Assembly: GCA_034111325.1 (NCBI GenBank)
Contig: JAWUXM010000002.1
Span: forward strand, 1-64,000
DNA length: 64,000 bases
Origin: JAWUXM01 sp034111325
GTDB taxonomy: Bacteria; Pseudomonadota; Alphaproteobacteria; Rickettsiales; JABIRX01
Direction: 5' to 3'
Positions 1 to 11,387 of the stretch are shown here, piece after piece; the first letter of the stretch is position 1; each line of letters opens with the position of its first letter. Below the pieces are notes generated by a model. That model was not told the origin of the DNA, searched no databases, and was given only the letters and a program-made list of their open reading frames with translations. A program made the position numbers and the translations under genes.

Positions 1-218
1 AGAGTTTGGGAATCCTATATAATAACAAGTATCTTTAATAATAATGCATTTGTTATAGGCATAAAAGATAGGGATTTTTGTTAAAAAACATGCAGTTAAT
101 AGCCACGCTTATTGGCAAATGTTTTTTGAGAAAAAGCACAGCTTTACGGCCGATAACCCTAAGGGCAGTGGTAAGTCAATAAATCTTCCATCATTATGGG
201 GAGCTTTCAACGTTCCCA

Positions 219-1703
219 CTAATATCGCGAGATCCACTTTTTTACCATTTCATCTTGTGCAAGCTTTGCTTCAAAACCCCATGCACCTGCTTCTTGTATT
301 AGCTTTATGCGCTTTTCTTCTTTAATTTCCGAATCAAAGGTTTTTCTTTTGCTTTTATCATTCATCAATATGACAAAAATATACTTCTGATTATCCTGGC
401 TAAACATATAGCCTGAAAGTGCGCTAATAAAATACATACTGCCTGTTTTCGCCCAGACACGCAAAGCAGATTCTGGCTCACTCATACGGCTTTTCAATGT
501 GCCGTTTATACCTGAAGTGGGCAAGAATGTGAAAAAACTACGCTTATCGTATTTACGGCGATCAGCAAATTTTAAAACTTCAAGCATTTGCCGAGCTGTA
601 ATAGAAGTTTCGGCTGAAAGCCCCGAGCCATTTTGCCAATTTACTTGCGCCCAATTTACTTGCGGCACTTTTTTCTGATACCAATTTTTTATTACTTTGA
701 TTGATTCGCGCATTGGCAAAGCCTTACCACTTAATTGGCTAGCAGATTTAAGCAGCAATAATTCTGACATTAGATTGTTACTATAATTAAGGTTCAAATG
801 CGCAATTTCATGTAATTTTTTACTTTTATGAACTACTAGCATTCTTGTGCGGCGGGGCAAAATAGCAAAGTTTGGCGACGGTAATTTTACACCAACAATA
901 TTAGCATAAAATCTCAATACATTAGCAGTTAATTTGCTAGGATTTTTAACCGGCAATGTCTTGCTGCCTTTATGCTTATTAATGTCCGACATCATCCAAA
1001 TATCCGAACCATTATAGATAAAATCATCACTATCTTGCCCACTAATTAAAGCAATTTGGTCATAGGCAAAATGCGGAATTCCATATGCCTCAATATTGCC
1101 CTCATTGCCTTTAGGCTGCCAGAAAAGTTTAAATTGATTAAACTCGGACGAAAGCGCACTAACCCCCGGGTTATAAGAAAATTCATCAGCTTGTAGATTG
1201 TTAATTTTCTGTAGGTGAATTAATGAATGATCATCATAGTAAAAATTACCTTTAACACGATCAATCCCTTTAGATTTAAGCAACTCTGCCATGGCAAGTA
1301 AGTCGGCTGATGAAAGCAATGGGTCACCGCCGCCAACTAGGTAAAGATCACCATGTAAAACCCTATTTTTAATCCGCCCACGATAACGCAGATAAGTTTT
1401 GAATTGATAATCATCCCCGAGGATTTCCAACGCTGCTATATTGGTAACAAGCTTCATGTTAGAAGCTGGCATAAAGGCTGTATTACTATTACGTGATTGT
1501 ACTATTTTCTTCTGCTCCACATCATATAAAACATAACCAACATCACGATAAGCTATGCCACGCCTATAGATGATTTTGCCTATAGATGATTGTTTGGGAA
1601 CATCATACTCCTCCACTTCATTGATGAAGTCATGGTCACGTATCAGTTGCGGCGCTGCACAGCTGGATAATGACAGAAATATGATGAAAAACAGCCTAGA
1701 CAT
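219..1703 (-). CDS. dacB: D-alanyl-D-alanine carboxypeptidase/endopeptidase (PBP4, DacB family)
   Basis: Penicillin-binding protein of the S13 family, which trims peptidoglycan cross-links and stem peptides in the periplasm. The 494-residue protein starts with a lipoprotein-like signal (hydrophobic stretch ending LSSCAAP). It carries the three active-site motifs in order: S81-N-M-K84 (SxxK), a Ser-Asn-Asn motif in YSNNLMSE, and KTG in AKTGSM near the C-terminus. Length fits PBP4. It is the last gene of the leftward run, 47 bp after rnj. The 218 bp below its stop show no convincing gene or terminator. Its presence implies that the host makes peptidoglycan. Confidence 0.9.
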   Translation of the reverse strand: MSRLFFIIFLSLSSCAAPQLIRDHDFINEVEEYDVPKQSSIGKIIYRRGIAYRDVGYVLYDVEQKKIVQSRNSNTAFMPASNMKLVTNIAALEILGDDYQFKTYLRYRGRIKNRVLHGDLYLVGGGDPLLSSADLLAMAELLKSKGIDRVKGNFYYDDHSLIHLQKINNLQADEFSYNPGVSALSSEFNQFKLFWQPKGNEGNIEAYGIPHFAYDQIALISGQDSDDFIYNGSDIWMMSDINKHKGSKTLPVKNPSKLTANVLRFYANIVGVKLPSPNFAILPRRTRMLVVHKSKKLHEIAHLNLNYSNNLMSELLLLKSASQLSGKALPMRESIKVIKNWYQKKVPQVNWAQVNWQNGSGLSAETSITARQMLEVLKFADRRKYDKRSFFTFLPTSGINGTLKSRMSEPESALRVWAKTGSMYFISALSGYMFSQDNQKYIFVILMNDKSKRKTFDSEIKEEKRIKLIQEAGAWGFEAKLAQDEMVKKWISRY

Positions 1704-1750
1704 AACTATGTCTTTAAAAGGAATTTTTCTCTAATTGCAAGAGCTGAAAT

Positions 1751-3439
1751 TTAGTTTACCACCTGAATCATAACTTCAACCAAAGGCTCTTTTCGGAGAT
1801 TCTCACGGAAGAATTTTTGCGCTAATTTACGAGCTGCCATTTCAACATTACCAGTTGTGAAGGCTTGGTCTTGACGCTTTTTCCCGGCGGCCATTGGCTC
1901 TGGTAAGGTGCGCTCTAATTCATCCTCAAGATAATCTAAAATTTCTTCATCATCTTTTTCAGAGAGAATCCCTGGTGCAGTTACTGTTGGCTTAGTAACA
2001 AACTCACCATCAAGATCAAAAATAATATTAATGAATACAACGCCACTATCTGCGATACGACGGCGCTCTTTCATAATGTCACTGTCTGGCTCAACTAAGC
2101 TATTACCATCTACGCCTAAATAGCCGCTTTTGATCTCGCCAGCCTTTTCAAAGCCATCCTTATGGATTTTCAAACAAACACCATCACTAACTCTAGCAGC
2201 CTGCTTAACTCCGAGCTCTTCAGCTAAACTTGCATGTTCATGAATATGCGCAGTTTCTCCATGCACTGGAATAGCAATTTGCGGCTTGATTAGCTCATAC
2301 ATACGAATTAGCTCATCACGATTTGGGTGCCCAGAAACATGCACGAAATGATCACGCTCAGTCATCACATTGATGCTTTTACGTGCCAATTGGTTGAATA
2401 GTGCAAAGATTTTCTTATCATTCCCCGGAATGATTTTTGATGAAAAAATTACCGTATCCGAAGGCATCAAAGTTACATTTGGATGGTCATTATGAGCAAT
2501 TTTATTTAATGCCGCATTTAACTCACCTTGGCAACCAGTTGATAGAATCAACAATTCATGACGTTGATAATTTTTGACTTTACGACGATCTAAGAATGGC
2601 TCAACATCCATTAAATAGCCACTTTGGCGAGCAACTGAAATTGCTCTTTCAATCGACCTGCCGCATATAACGACTTTACGATTCGCCTCTTGCGCCGCAC
2701 GAATGATAGTGTCTAACCTTGCTACATTTGAAGCAAAAGTTGCGATTACCACAAGCTTCTTTTGCTTAGCGACAATATTCTTCAAGCTTTCACGTAAATC
2801 ACCTTCTGAACCAGAATGACCTTTACTAAAGACATTGGTAGAATCACAAACCATTGCCAAAACACCTTCATCACCAATTTCTTTCAGACGCGTATATTCA
2901 TCAGTAACTCCCATAACTGGGTTTGCGTCAAACTTCCAATCCCCCGTATGAACGATATTACCTTGATCAGTTCTGATAATTAAGGCATTCATCTCAGGAA
3001 TTGAGTGATTGAGCTGCACAAGTTCTATGTCAAAATCCTGAATCTTAAAGGAGCTATTCGGCTCAACTTCAGTGATTTTTACATCTTTGGCAAAAGGATA
3101 TTCAGAAAGCTTACTACGTAAAAAATTCGCAGTGAATTTTGTTGTATAGATCGGCATTTTGAAAAGCTCCCAGAGATATTGAACAGCACCAAGATGGTCT
3201 TCATGTGCATGGGTAATAACTAAACCTATTAGATCGTCCTTATAAGGTAAAAAACCTTCAGGATTTGGCACGATTATATCAATACCAGGCATGTAGTCAT
3301 CAGCAAAACCAATGCCTAAATCAACCATCAGCCATTTGCCATGATAATGGTATAGATTAAGATTCATTCCGATTTCGCCGGAACCGCCTAAAGGTAAAAA
3401 TAAAAGGTCTTTTTTATGTTTTTTTATATCGAATTTCAT
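1751..3439 (-). CDS. rnj: Ribonuclease J
   Basis: Metallo-beta-lactamase/beta-CASP ribonuclease with 5'-3' exo- and endonuclease activity in RNA maturation and decay in the cytoplasm. The zinc-binding motif H77-A-H79-E-D81-H82 is visible. It is followed by beta-CASP motifs such as MVCDSTN and the late VSGHPNRDE and PVHGE segments. The 562-residue length is normal. It follows coaX by 51 bp on the same strand, a neighbourhood (nuoN-birA-coaX-rnj) widely conserved in alphaproteobacteria, where RNase J often coexists with or replaces other decay enzymes. Confidence 0.92.
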   Translation of the reverse strand: MKFDIKKHKKDLLFLPLGGSGEIGMNLNLYHYHGKWLMVDLGIGFADDYMPGIDIIVPNPEGFLPYKDDLIGLVITHAHEDHLGAVQYLWELFKMPIYTTKFTANFLRSKLSEYPFAKDVKITEVEPNSSFKIQDFDIELVQLNHSIPEMNALIIRTDQGNIVHTGDWKFDANPVMGVTDEYTRLKEIGDEGVLAMVCDSTNVFSKGHSGSEGDLRESLKNIVAKQKKLVVIATFASNVARLDTIIRAAQEANRKVVICGRSIERAISVARQSGYLMDVEPFLDRRKVKNYQRHELLILSTGCQGELNAALNKIAHNDHPNVTLMPSDTVIFSSKIIPGNDKKIFALFNQLARKSINVMTERDHFVHVSGHPNRDELIRMYELIKPQIAIPVHGETAHIHEHASLAEELGVKQAARVSDGVCLKIHKDGFEKAGEIKSGYLGVDGNSLVEPDSDIMKERRRIADSGVVFINIIFDLDGEFVTKPTVTAPGILSEKDDEEILDYLEDELERTLPEPMAAGKKRQDQAFTTGNVEMAARKLAQKFFRENLRKEPLVEVMIQVVN

Positions 3440-3490
3440 TATTGTTTTGTTGTTTTATTGTTTATTTATAGTTTGTAGAGAGGGGAATTA

Positions 3491-4267
3491 TTAATGAGAT
3501 GATTTCACTCTGTCGAAGATAATCTTCAGGCCGTTTATAGTTAGGTCTGGATTATATAACTCTATTACGTCAGAATCATCGGCGAACATAGCAGCTAATC
3601 CTCCCGTTGCAAGTACTATCATTTCTTTGCCATATTCACACTTGATATTGGAGACTATTTTCTCGATCAAGCCCAGATAGCCATAGAACACGCCAGATTG
3701 CATAGCCGACATGGTGTCCTTGCCAATTGCGCTACTTGGCTTGGCTATAGCAAAACTGGGCAACTTAGCAGTGGCTTTGCTTAGCGCATCCATTGAGAGA
3801 TTAATTCCTGGAGCTATAACGCCACCTAAATAATCACCCTTATCGTTAATTACATCAAAAGTTGTGGCTGTGCCAAAATCAATGACAATTGCAGCTTTTC
3901 TATATTCTTCAAAAGCGGCAATCGAATTTACTAAGCGATCTTCCCCAACCTCTGCAGGATTATCGATCAGCACTTTAATGCCAAGCTTGTTCATATTGTC
4001 ACTTAAAAATAGTGGCGATAATTTGAAATATTTCTCTGAAGCATCAGCAATTATTTGATTCATCTTAGGCACAACGCTTGCAACAATAATGTTAGATATT
4101 TTCTGCGGATTAACCCCATCTAATTGCATAATATTGATTATTGCAGAGCCATATTCATCACTACTTTGATGGCCATGCGTCACCAAGCGCCATTTATTGA
4201 CCAATTTATCTTTATAAAAAACTGCGGCAACAATGTTACTATTGCCGACATCAATGACTAAAAGCAT
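3491..4267 (-). CDS. coaX: Type III pantothenate kinase
   Basis: Phosphorylates pantothenate in the first committed step of coenzyme A synthesis. The 258-residue protein begins with the ASKHA phosphate-binding motif (DVGNSN at residues 6-11). Further along it has the GTATTFDV segment and GGVIAPG, both diagnostic of CoaX rather than the CoaA type. It starts 5 bp after the birA stop and is almost certainly co-transcribed with it. Confidence 0.92.
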   Translation of the reverse strand: MLLVIDVGNSNIVAAVFYKDKLVNKWRLVTHGHQSSDEYGSAIINIMQLDGVNPQKISNIIVASVVPKMNQIIADASEKYFKLSPLFLSDNMNKLGIKVLIDNPAEVGEDRLVNSIAAFEEYRKAAIVIDFGTATTFDVINDKGDYLGGVIAPGINLSMDALSKATAKLPSFAIAKPSSAIGKDTMSAMQSGVFYGYLGLIEKIVSNIKCEYGKEMIVLATGGLAAMFADDSDVIELYNPDLTINGLKIIFDRVKSSH

Positions 4268-4272
4268 GATAT

Positions 4273-5067
4273 TTATTGAAATAATTTAATCATATGGTCA
4301 TCTTTATGCGGAGCAAGCTCAGCAAAAAACACCTCGCCACTATTGATGAATTTGGTTTTGCCTCTTACATCGAGAATCAAACTGCCATCTTCGCCTATAT
4401 CTTTAAATATGCCTTTGATATTTTGCCCGTTAAGTTGAGTTACCAATTCTTGACCAATTCCATAGGCTTGTGTAAGCCATAATTTTCTTATTTCAGAAAA
4501 TCCTTTATTTTGCCAAACATCATGAATCTTTGAGAATTCTTTCAAGAAGCTAAATAATGCTTTATCAACAGCAAGCTTCTTACACCCAGCTTCTTCTAAA
4601 TTCGTAGCTAAAATAGCAGCATTTTTAGGATGTAAAGCGAGGTTTACACCAAGACCAACTATAAGCCACTTAACACCTAAATTAACAAATCTCGACTCAA
4701 GTAAAATCCCCGCTAATTTTTTACCATTAAGCAAAACATCATTTGGCCATTTATATTCTATTTTTGCTTTTTCTGGTAAACTTTTGAGCAAACTATTACC
4801 CAAAGCTATCGCCGTTAGAAACGATATTTCCGATGCTTTTTGCAAGGAGTAGTTCGGCTGCAATATAAATGATAAATAAAGATTTCCTGCGGGAGAAACC
4901 CATTCTTTACCAGAGCGACCCTTGCCACTCTCTTGACTTAACGCCCAGATAATCGCGCCATCAGCTGCAAAGCCGCTATCTATCATGCGCTTAGCTTCTT
5001 CATTAGTGCTATCAATTGCATCAAAAATTAATAGGTCAGGATCTTTTAGGGAAAAAAGGTCTATCAT
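4273..5067 (-). CDS. birA: Biotin--[acetyl-CoA-carboxylase] ligase, class I (no DNA-binding domain)
   Basis: Attaches biotin to the biotin carboxyl carrier protein through biotinyl-AMP. The catalytic motif lies in SGKGRSGKEW (residues ~46-55), followed by KWPNDVLLNGKKLAGILLES and GLGVNL, all typical of the ligase core. At 264 residues it lacks the N-terminal helix-turn-helix of E. coli BirA, so it should be an enzyme only and not a repressor. It lies 4 bp downstream of nuoN, as in many alphaproteobacteria. Confidence 0.9.
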   Translation of the reverse strand: MIDLFSLKDPDLLIFDAIDSTNEEAKRMIDSGFAADGAIIWALSQESGKGRSGKEWVSPAGNLYLSFILQPNYSLQKASEISFLTAIALGNSLLKSLPEKAKIEYKWPNDVLLNGKKLAGILLESRFVNLGVKWLIVGLGVNLALHPKNAAILATNLEEAGCKKLAVDKALFSFLKEFSKIHDVWQNKGFSEIRKLWLTQAYGIGQELVTQLNGQNIKGIFKDIGEDGSLILDVRGKTKFINSGEVFFAELAPHKDDHMIKLFQ

Positions 5068-5071
5068 ATGA

Positions 5072-6553
5072 TTATTGCTGTGTAGACATTCTTAAATCAA
5101 CAACTGTTTTATCAGCTAAATCCAATAATAATGTAGGCTTAACGAAAAATGCTAGATTGAATAATGCAGCTAGTGCTAAAACATAGATTATCGGCATTGC
5201 TGTAGATTTATTAAAATTCTCCTGTACTTCATCAAAGAACATTATTTTAATAATCCGCAAATAATAATAGGCACTAATAACTGCGCTGACTGCACCAATA
5301 ATCGCTAAGTTTATTAGCCCCGCATCTATCACTGTTTTAAAGATAAAGAACTTCCCAAAAAACCCTGCGAAAGGAGGGATTCCTGCCATTGATAATAATA
5401 AGATCGCCATTGCAACCGCAATAAATGGCATGCTCTTAACTAAACCAGATAATGTTTCAATATCCTCCAATGGTTTTTTATCAGCCGAATCAGCTGAATG
5501 ATGGCTCTGTTTCACGGCCATAATAAAAGCAAAGGCGCCAATTACTGCAGCTATGTAAATTGCCAAATAAATCAATATGGCTTTTACCGCCTCAGGGCTA
5601 CTTACTGCAAGCCCCATAAGCATATAACCAATATGACCAATTGAACTATAGGCTAAAAGACGTTTGATATTTTTTTGCATAATCGCGCCCAATGCACCAA
5701 CTAGCATAGAAGCAATTGCAACGAAAATAATGATGGGCTGCCATTGCTCAGCGAAACCACCAAAGGTTTCGGTTAATAGGCGAATAAAAATCGCAATTGC
5801 GGCAACTTTTGGTGCAGATGCAATAAATACTGTAATTGGTGTTGGCGAACCTTCATAAACATCCGGTGACCACATATGAAACGGTACGGCAGCAACTTTA
5901 AAGCATAAGGCTACAATTATAAGCACCATGCCCAATAAGATCGCGCTGCTATGCTCAAGTACTGAATATTTTAATGTGGCAAGGTACGCAAAATTTATCG
6001 AGCCCGTAAAACCATATATTAAACTTATACCGTAAAGTAAAATCGCTGAAGAAAGGGCACCAAGAATAAAGTATTTCAGACCCGCCTCAGAAGATTTGAT
6101 ATTCTTGCGACTACTCGCAGTTAATACATAGATCGTTAAACTTTGTAGCTCAAGCCCCATATAGAAGCTCATAAAGTCACCGGCTGAAACCATAACCATC
6201 ATACCAAGAAGCGATAGTAGCATCAAAATCGGCAGCTCGAATTGCTTGATCTTGTTGTTATATTTGGAATTACCAACAAATAATATTAGGCAGAATGCCC
6301 CGCTTATTAGGAACAAACCTTTGACAAATACAATAAAGCTATTGGTTTTAAACATACCGTTTATTGCCATAGCATTTTGATCACCAAGAGTGGTAACCAT
6401 CCAGAAGGAAATCAACACCGCAAATAATGATAATATTGTAATAAGGTTACGCGACCTCTCTCCTTGAAAAGCACCAATCATCAATAATACAAAGACTGAT
6501 AGTAATAAAAAAACTTCCGCTGAGAAGATAAATTGTGTGAGATTATGTAGCAT
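5072..6553 (-). CDS. nuoN: NADH-quinone oxidoreductase subunit N
   Basis: Antiporter-like membrane subunit of respiratory complex I that helps translocate protons across the inner membrane. 493 residues, almost entirely hydrophobic helices. The Mrp/NuoN-type core includes a lysine in FKVAAVPFHMWSPDVYEG and the conserved AYSSIGHIGYMLMG. It is the last of the fourteen nuo genes and is 2 bp from nuoM. Confidence 0.95.
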   Translation of the reverse strand: MLHNLTQFIFSAEVFLLLSVFVLLMIGAFQGERSRNLITILSLFAVLISFWMVTTLGDQNAMAINGMFKTNSFIVFVKGLFLISGAFCLILFVGNSKYNNKIKQFELPILMLLSLLGMMVMVSAGDFMSFYMGLELQSLTIYVLTASSRKNIKSSEAGLKYFILGALSSAILLYGISLIYGFTGSINFAYLATLKYSVLEHSSAILLGMVLIIVALCFKVAAVPFHMWSPDVYEGSPTPITVFIASAPKVAAIAIFIRLLTETFGGFAEQWQPIIIFVAIASMLVGALGAIMQKNIKRLLAYSSIGHIGYMLMGLAVSSPEAVKAILIYLAIYIAAVIGAFAFIMAVKQSHHSADSADKKPLEDIETLSGLVKSMPFIAVAMAILLLSMAGIPPFAGFFGKFFIFKTVIDAGLINLAIIGAVSAVISAYYYLRIIKIMFFDEVQENFNKSTAMPIIYVLALAALFNLAFFVKPTLLLDLADKTVVDLRMSTQQ

Positions 6554-6555
6554 GC

Positions 6556-8034
6556 CTAATAAATCCTGATTAAATTACTTACAGATACTGATATATATTC
6601 CAGAATAAATGATGGGTATATACCAATTAATATGACCAAAACTCCCAAAACGGATAGATAGGTTAATTCACGCTTACCCACATCCTTCAGATTAGCTACT
6701 ATTTCATTAGCAACCTCACCGAACATGACTCTTTTATAAAGCCACAACATATATACCGCACCAAGAATTACACCAGTTGTAGCGATCATCGCAACAAGCA
6801 CATTTACTTTAAATGCGCCGAGTAATATTAAAAACTCTCCGACAAAACCACTAGTAGCCGGCAAAGCAACTGATGCTAAGGTAAATAGCATAAAGAAGGC
6901 AGCAAAAATTGGCATCTTACTGGCAACACCACCATAGGATTTAATTTCTCTAGAATGCGTCTGATTATATAATATCCCAACACATAAAAATAGAGCGCCA
7001 GAAATTAGACCATGGCTAATCATTTGAAATACCGCGCCCTCAACTCCTTGTTGATTAAAGGTGAAAATCCCTAAAGTCACATAACCCATATGCGCAATGG
7101 ATGAGTAAGCGATTAGCTTTTTCATATCAGTTTGCATCAACGCCACGATTGAAGTATAGACAATTGCAACCAAGCTTAACACAAAAACAAAATCTGCAAA
7201 ATAAACGCTCGCCTCTGGTAACATAGGCAATGAAAATCTTAAGAAACCATAACCACCCATTTTGAGCAATATTCCTGCCAAGATAACTGAGCCTGCAGTT
7301 GGCGCTTGCACATGCGCATCAGGCAACCATGTGTGAACTGGCCACATCGGAATCTTGACCGCAAAAGCTGCAAAAAGTGCTAGCCATAAATATTTTTGCT
7401 CTGTAGCTGATAAAATCACTGGCAAATAGTCATGCAGAACTAATATATCAGTTGTCCCAGCTTTTAGGTAAATATAGATTATTGCCAAAAGCAACAAAAG
7501 TGAGCCAAGCAAAGTATATAAGAAAAATTTAAAAGCTGCGTAGATACGATCCTTGCCACCCCATATACCAATAATTAAGAACATCGGAATTAGCATTGCT
7601 TCAAAGAAAATATAAAACAGCACAAAATCTAACGCCGCAAATGTACCAATAATGAAGCTTTCAAGCAGAAGGAAGGCTATCATATATTCTTTCATCCGAT
7701 GTGTAATTGAGCCTTTACTAGCTACGATACAAATTGGTGCTAACAAGGTTGTTAAAATGACGAAGAATATTGAAAGGCCATCAACTCCTAAATGATAGGA
7801 AATATTGTAACCTTCAATCCAAACCAATGCTTCTTCAAACTGAAAATTTATTAAATGGCGATCAAACTTAACTAATAATGTTAATGACAATAAGAACGTC
7901 GCAAGAGATGTCCAGAAGCTCATCGCATATATGTTGCGATTTGAAACTTCACCTTCCTCCTTAACAAAAAGCAGTAAGAAAAGCGCGCCCAATAATGGCA
8001 GTAAGATAATTGCTGATAAAAGAGGAAAATGCAT
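6556..8034 (-). CDS. nuoM: NADH-quinone oxidoreductase subunit M
   Basis: Proton-pumping antiporter-like subunit of complex I, 492 residues with about fourteen membrane helices. Recognisable segments are YHLGVDGLS near residue 80, KIPMWPVHTWLPDAHVQAPT in the middle and AYSSIAHMGYVTLG. It is separated from nuoL by 2 bp, so translation is probably coupled along nuoL-M-N. Confidence 0.95.
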   Translation of the reverse strand: MHFPLLSAIILLPLLGALFLLLFVKEEGEVSNRNIYAMSFWTSLATFLLSLTLLVKFDRHLINFQFEEALVWIEGYNISYHLGVDGLSIFFVILTTLLAPICIVASKGSITHRMKEYMIAFLLLESFIIGTFAALDFVLFYIFFEAMLIPMFLIIGIWGGKDRIYAAFKFFLYTLLGSLLLLLAIIYIYLKAGTTDILVLHDYLPVILSATEQKYLWLALFAAFAVKIPMWPVHTWLPDAHVQAPTAGSVILAGILLKMGGYGFLRFSLPMLPEASVYFADFVFVLSLVAIVYTSIVALMQTDMKKLIAYSSIAHMGYVTLGIFTFNQQGVEGAVFQMISHGLISGALFLCVGILYNQTHSREIKSYGGVASKMPIFAAFFMLFTLASVALPATSGFVGEFLILLGAFKVNVLVAMIATTGVILGAVYMLWLYKRVMFGEVANEIVANLKDVGKRELTYLSVLGVLVILIGIYPSFILEYISVSVSNLIRIY

Positions 8035-8036
8035 AT

Positions 8037-9980
8037 CTAGATTTTAAATTGTGAAAATAAATACCATGCCGATAACAGGACAACACCAATAATCATCGTG
8101 AAAGCATAATGGTAAACATAGCCTGTTTGGATTTTGCCCACTCTTTTGGCAAATACTCCTGTTAAAAACGCCATACCATTTGGCCCTAAATTATCGATTA
8201 TATTTTGATCAATCCACTTCCATAAAAATAGGCTAAGGTTTTTTATACCTTTGACAAAAATAAACTCATATAGCTCATCAAAATACCATTTGTTATGTAA
8301 GAAGCGATATGTGCGTCCAAAGCGTCCAGCTATTTTACTCGGCAGACTTGGCGCCAATGCGTAAAGGGTATAAGCCAAAATTATGGCTGCAATAGCAACG
8401 ATCAATGGCAAGATCTTAATCAGAAATGGTGTATGGTGAATATGTTCTAACACATTGTTTTCAGGCAGAACAAATATTGAACCTTGCCAAAAAGCATAAG
8501 TGCTATCTACCATACCAAATGTTTTATAGCCGATAGTTCCGGCAAAAATCGCTCCAACAACCAAAATCATCAATGGCAAATTCATACTATATGGTGCTTC
8601 GTGAATATGTTTTGCAACATTCTCGTCATAGCGTGGCTTACCATGAAAAGTCATAATGATTAGGCGCCATGAGTACAAGGCAGTAAGGAAAGCCGCAGCG
8701 ATTCCCATCCAAAAAGCAAAATGGCCAAACTGACCATGCGACATATATGCCGCTTCTAAAATTACATCTTTTGAAAAATATCCAGCGAAAGGTGGAATCC
8801 CCGCGATGGCGAGTGAGCCAATCCACACTATAGCATAGGTAATAGGCATCTTACGCCACAAACCGCCCATCTTGCGCATATCTTGAATATGTGCAACTGC
8901 GTGTATAACGTTGCCTGCCGCTAAGAATAATAACGCCTTGAAGAAAGCATGCGTTACTAAATGAAACATTCCGCCTGCATAAGCAGAAACACCACAAGCA
9001 AAAAACATATAGCCTAATTGCGAGCAAGTTGAATAAGCGATAACCCGTTTGATATCATTTTGCGTAATGGCAATTGTCGCAGCGAAAAGACAAGTAACAC
9101 CGCCCACAATAGTCATCATGTTTAAAGCAAAGGGTGAATATTCGAAAAGTGCTGAACATCTAACAACTAGGAAAACGCCAGCGGTTACCATAGTTGCAGC
9201 ATGGATTAAGGCAGAAACTGGTGTAGGACCTTCCATTGCATCTGGCAGCCATGTGTGTAGACCAATCTGCGCAGATTTACCCATGCAGCCGATAAATAGC
9301 ATTACACAAATAAAGGTTAGATAATGTATTTCATAACCAAGCAGACTAAGGGTTGCATCTTTATATTGTGCAACATTAGCAAAAATCTGAGAAAATTCGA
9401 TCGAACCAAATAAGGCAAAAATTGCAATCAAGCCAATCATAAAGGCAAAATCACCAACTCTATTAACAATAAATGCTTTCATTGCAGCATTAGTAGCTGA
9501 AGGTTTTTTATACCAAAAACCAATAAGCAAATATGAACAAAGCCCCACACCTTCCCAGCCAACAAAAAGCTGAATTAAATTCTCCGCCGAAACTAATAAT
9601 AGCATGAAAAAGGTAAAGAGCGAAAGATACGCCATGAAGCGGTTAAGCTTCGGATCTTCATGCATATAGCCAACTGAATAAATATGCACAACGGCTGAAA
9701 CTGTTGTCACCACGACAAACATTACAGCAGTTAGGCTATCAACTCTTATTGCCCACTCACTAAAAAAGTTCCCTGAATATATCCAGCGGAATAATGTGCC
9801 TTGATAGGTTATATGTTCAAAAATCACATCATGGAATACTATGGCAGCAGAAACCGCCGAGATAACTAGCAAGGTTGAGCTAACAATATGCAGAACTTTC
9901 TTATTCTTTGTACAAGAAAATATGCCGCTAATAAAGGCTGCAATTAATGGTAAGAAAACAACGGTATAAACTAAATTCAT
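8037..9980 (-). CDS. nuoL: NADH-quinone oxidoreductase subunit L
   Basis: Largest antiporter-like subunit of complex I (647 residues), carrying the long C-terminal lateral helix that ties the pumping modules together. The core shows [48 protein letters not shown] and [14 protein letters not shown]. The C-terminus has a helical tail matching the family. Its start overlaps the nuoK stop by 4 bp. Confidence 0.95.
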   Translation of the reverse strand: MNLVYTVVFLPLIAAFISGIFSCTKNKKVLHIVSSTLLVISAVSAAIVFHDVIFEHITYQGTLFRWIYSGNFFSEWAIRVDSLTAVMFVVVTTVSAVVHIYSVGYMHEDPKLNRFMAYLSLFTFFMLLLVSAENLIQLFVGWEGVGLCSYLLIGFWYKKPSATNAAMKAFIVNRVGDFAFMIGLIAIFALFGSIEFSQIFANVAQYKDATLSLLGYEIHYLTFICVMLFIGCMGKSAQIGLHTWLPDAMEGPTPVSALIHAATMVTAGVFLVVRCSALFEYSPFALNMMTIVGGVTCLFAATIAITQNDIKRVIAYSTCSQLGYMFFACGVSAYAGGMFHLVTHAFFKALLFLAAGNVIHAVAHIQDMRKMGGLWRKMPITYAIVWIGSLAIAGIPPFAGYFSKDVILEAAYMSHGQFGHFAFWMGIAAAFLTALYSWRLIIMTFHGKPRYDENVAKHIHEAPYSMNLPLMILVVGAIFAGTIGYKTFGMVDSTYAFWQGSIFVLPENNVLEHIHHTPFLIKILPLIVAIAAIILAYTLYALAPSLPSKIAGRFGRTYRFLHNKWYFDELYEFIFVKGIKNLSLFLWKWIDQNIIDNLGPNGMAFLTGVFAKRVGKIQTGYVYHYAFTMIIGVVLLSAWYLFSQFKI

Positions 9981-10282
9981 CCTCTCATCCTATTTACGTG
10001 CTCAATCTCAATATCGCCATTATTTCTAAAGAAGACGATTAATATGGCTAAACCAATTGCGGCTTCAGCAGCAGCAACTGTTAAAATAAACATCGCAAAA
10101 ACTTGTCCGACTAGATCATTTAAAAAAACCGAGAAACTGATAAAGTTAATATTTACAGCAAGTAGCATTAGCTCTATCGACATTAAAATTATAATGATAT
10201 TTTTCCTGTTTAAAAACACACCGCAAATACCGATTGTAAATAACAAGGCTGAAAGAATGAGGTAATGTGAAATATCAGGCAT
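9977..10282 (-). CDS. nuoK: NADH-quinone oxidoreductase subunit K
   Basis: Small three-helix membrane subunit of complex I (101 residues, the usual length). Two buried glutamates needed for proton transfer in this family are present, in IELMLLAVN and [11 protein letters not shown]. It overlaps nuoL by 4 bp and starts 1 bp after nuoJ. Confidence 0.95.
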   Translation of the reverse strand: MPDISHYLILSALLFTIGICGVFLNRKNIIIILMSIELMLLAVNINFISFSVFLNDLVGQVFAMFILTVAAAEAAIGLAILIVFFRNNGDIEIEHVNRMRG

Positions 10283-10283
10283 A

Positions 10284-10892
10284 TTATTCTTGATTATTTG
10301 GGTTAAGTTTTACTAAGGTAATAGACGCTTTACTATCACGGTTTACTTGCTCACTAATGTTTTGTTTTCTCACTCCTTTACGTTTTCTATGCGTAAGAAT
10401 AATCGCCCCAATCATCGCGACTAATAAAATCACCCCAGAGAGTTGGAACGGATAAATAAAGTCAGTGTATAAAACCATGCCAATTGATTTGGTATTATCT
10501 AACTCGGCAAAGTGCAGAGGGTTAACGGCAACTTTGCTACTATAATTCACTAATGAAAATTTCAGCGCTAAATAAATTTCTAAAAATAATATTGCAGCGA
10601 TTATCAAGCCTAACGGCAAATAGCTTGAAAATTTCTCATACATCTTAACAAAATTTACGTTAAGCATCATAACCACGAAAAGGAATAAAATCGCGACAGC
10701 TCCAACATAGACAATCACCAAGATCATCGCCAAAAACTCAGCTCCCTGCATAACCAATAAAGACGCTGCATTAAAGAATGCTAGAATTAAGAATAATACT
10801 GAATGCACGGGGTTTTTAGCTGTGATAACCTTCAAAGCTGAGACAATTAAAATCGTCGCAAATATGTAAAATAAACTTAGCTGAATTGTCAT
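10284..10892 (-). CDS. nuoJ: NADH-quinone oxidoreductase subunit J
   Basis: Five-helix membrane subunit of complex I. 202 residues. The family segment [23 protein letters not shown], containing the flexible helix that couples quinone reduction to pumping, is clear at residues ~55-77. The C-terminal ~35 residues are charged and variable, as in other alphaproteobacteria. It is 9 bp from nuoI. Confidence 0.93.
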   Translation of the reverse strand: MTIQLSLFYIFATILIVSALKVITAKNPVHSVLFLILAFFNAASLLVMQGAEFLAMILVIVYVGAVAILFLFVVMMLNVNFVKMYEKFSSYLPLGLIIAAILFLEIYLALKFSLVNYSSKVAVNPLHFAELDNTKSIGMVLYTDFIYPFQLSGVILLVAMIGAIILTHRKRKGVRKQNISEQVNRDSKASITLVKLNPNNQE

Positions 10893-10901
10893 GATTCTTT
10901 T

Positions 10902-11387
10902 TTATCTGTAAGTTGCGTCTTCTTCAATATTTTTAGAAAGGATATGCTCCCACCTATCGCCATTATCGAGTAGTTTTTCTTTATTATAAAACAGCTCTTC
11001 ACGTGTTTCAGTTGCAAATTCAAAGTTTGGCCCTTCAACAATTGCATCAACCGGACAAGCTTCTTGGCACAGACCACAATAAATACATTTTGTCATATCA
11101 ATATCATAGCGCGTAGCTTTACGTGCTCCGTCTTCACGCTCTTCTGATTCAATTGTGATTGCTTGCGCTGGGCAAACCGATTCACATAATTTACAGGCAA
11201 TGCACCTTTCTTCTCCATTTGGATAACGGCGAAGAGCATGCTCACCACGGAAACGACTACTAATTGGCCCTTTTTCAAAAGGATAATTAATCGTTACTTT
11301 TTTCTTGAACATATATTTAAGCGTTAGCAACATGCCGCCAAGCAACTCCAGTAACAATATGCTTCTAATTAAATTTCTCATTTTCAT
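10902..11387 (-). CDS. nuoI: NADH-quinone oxidoreductase subunit I (2[4Fe-4S] ferredoxin-like)
   Basis: Carries iron-sulfur clusters N6a and N6b of complex I, passing electrons toward NuoB and quinone. Two CxxCxxCxxxCP motifs are present: [12 protein letters not shown] and [12 protein letters not shown]. 161 residues, normal length. Its start overlaps the nuoH stop by 4 bp, so translation is probably coupled. Confidence 0.95.
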   Translation of the reverse strand: MKMRNLIRSILLLELLGGMLLTLKYMFKKKVTINYPFEKGPISSRFRGEHALRRYPNGEERCIACKLCESVCPAQAITIESEEREDGARKATRYDIDMTKCIYCGLCQEACPVDAIVEGPNFEFATETREELFYNKEKLLDNGDRWEHILSKNIEEDATYR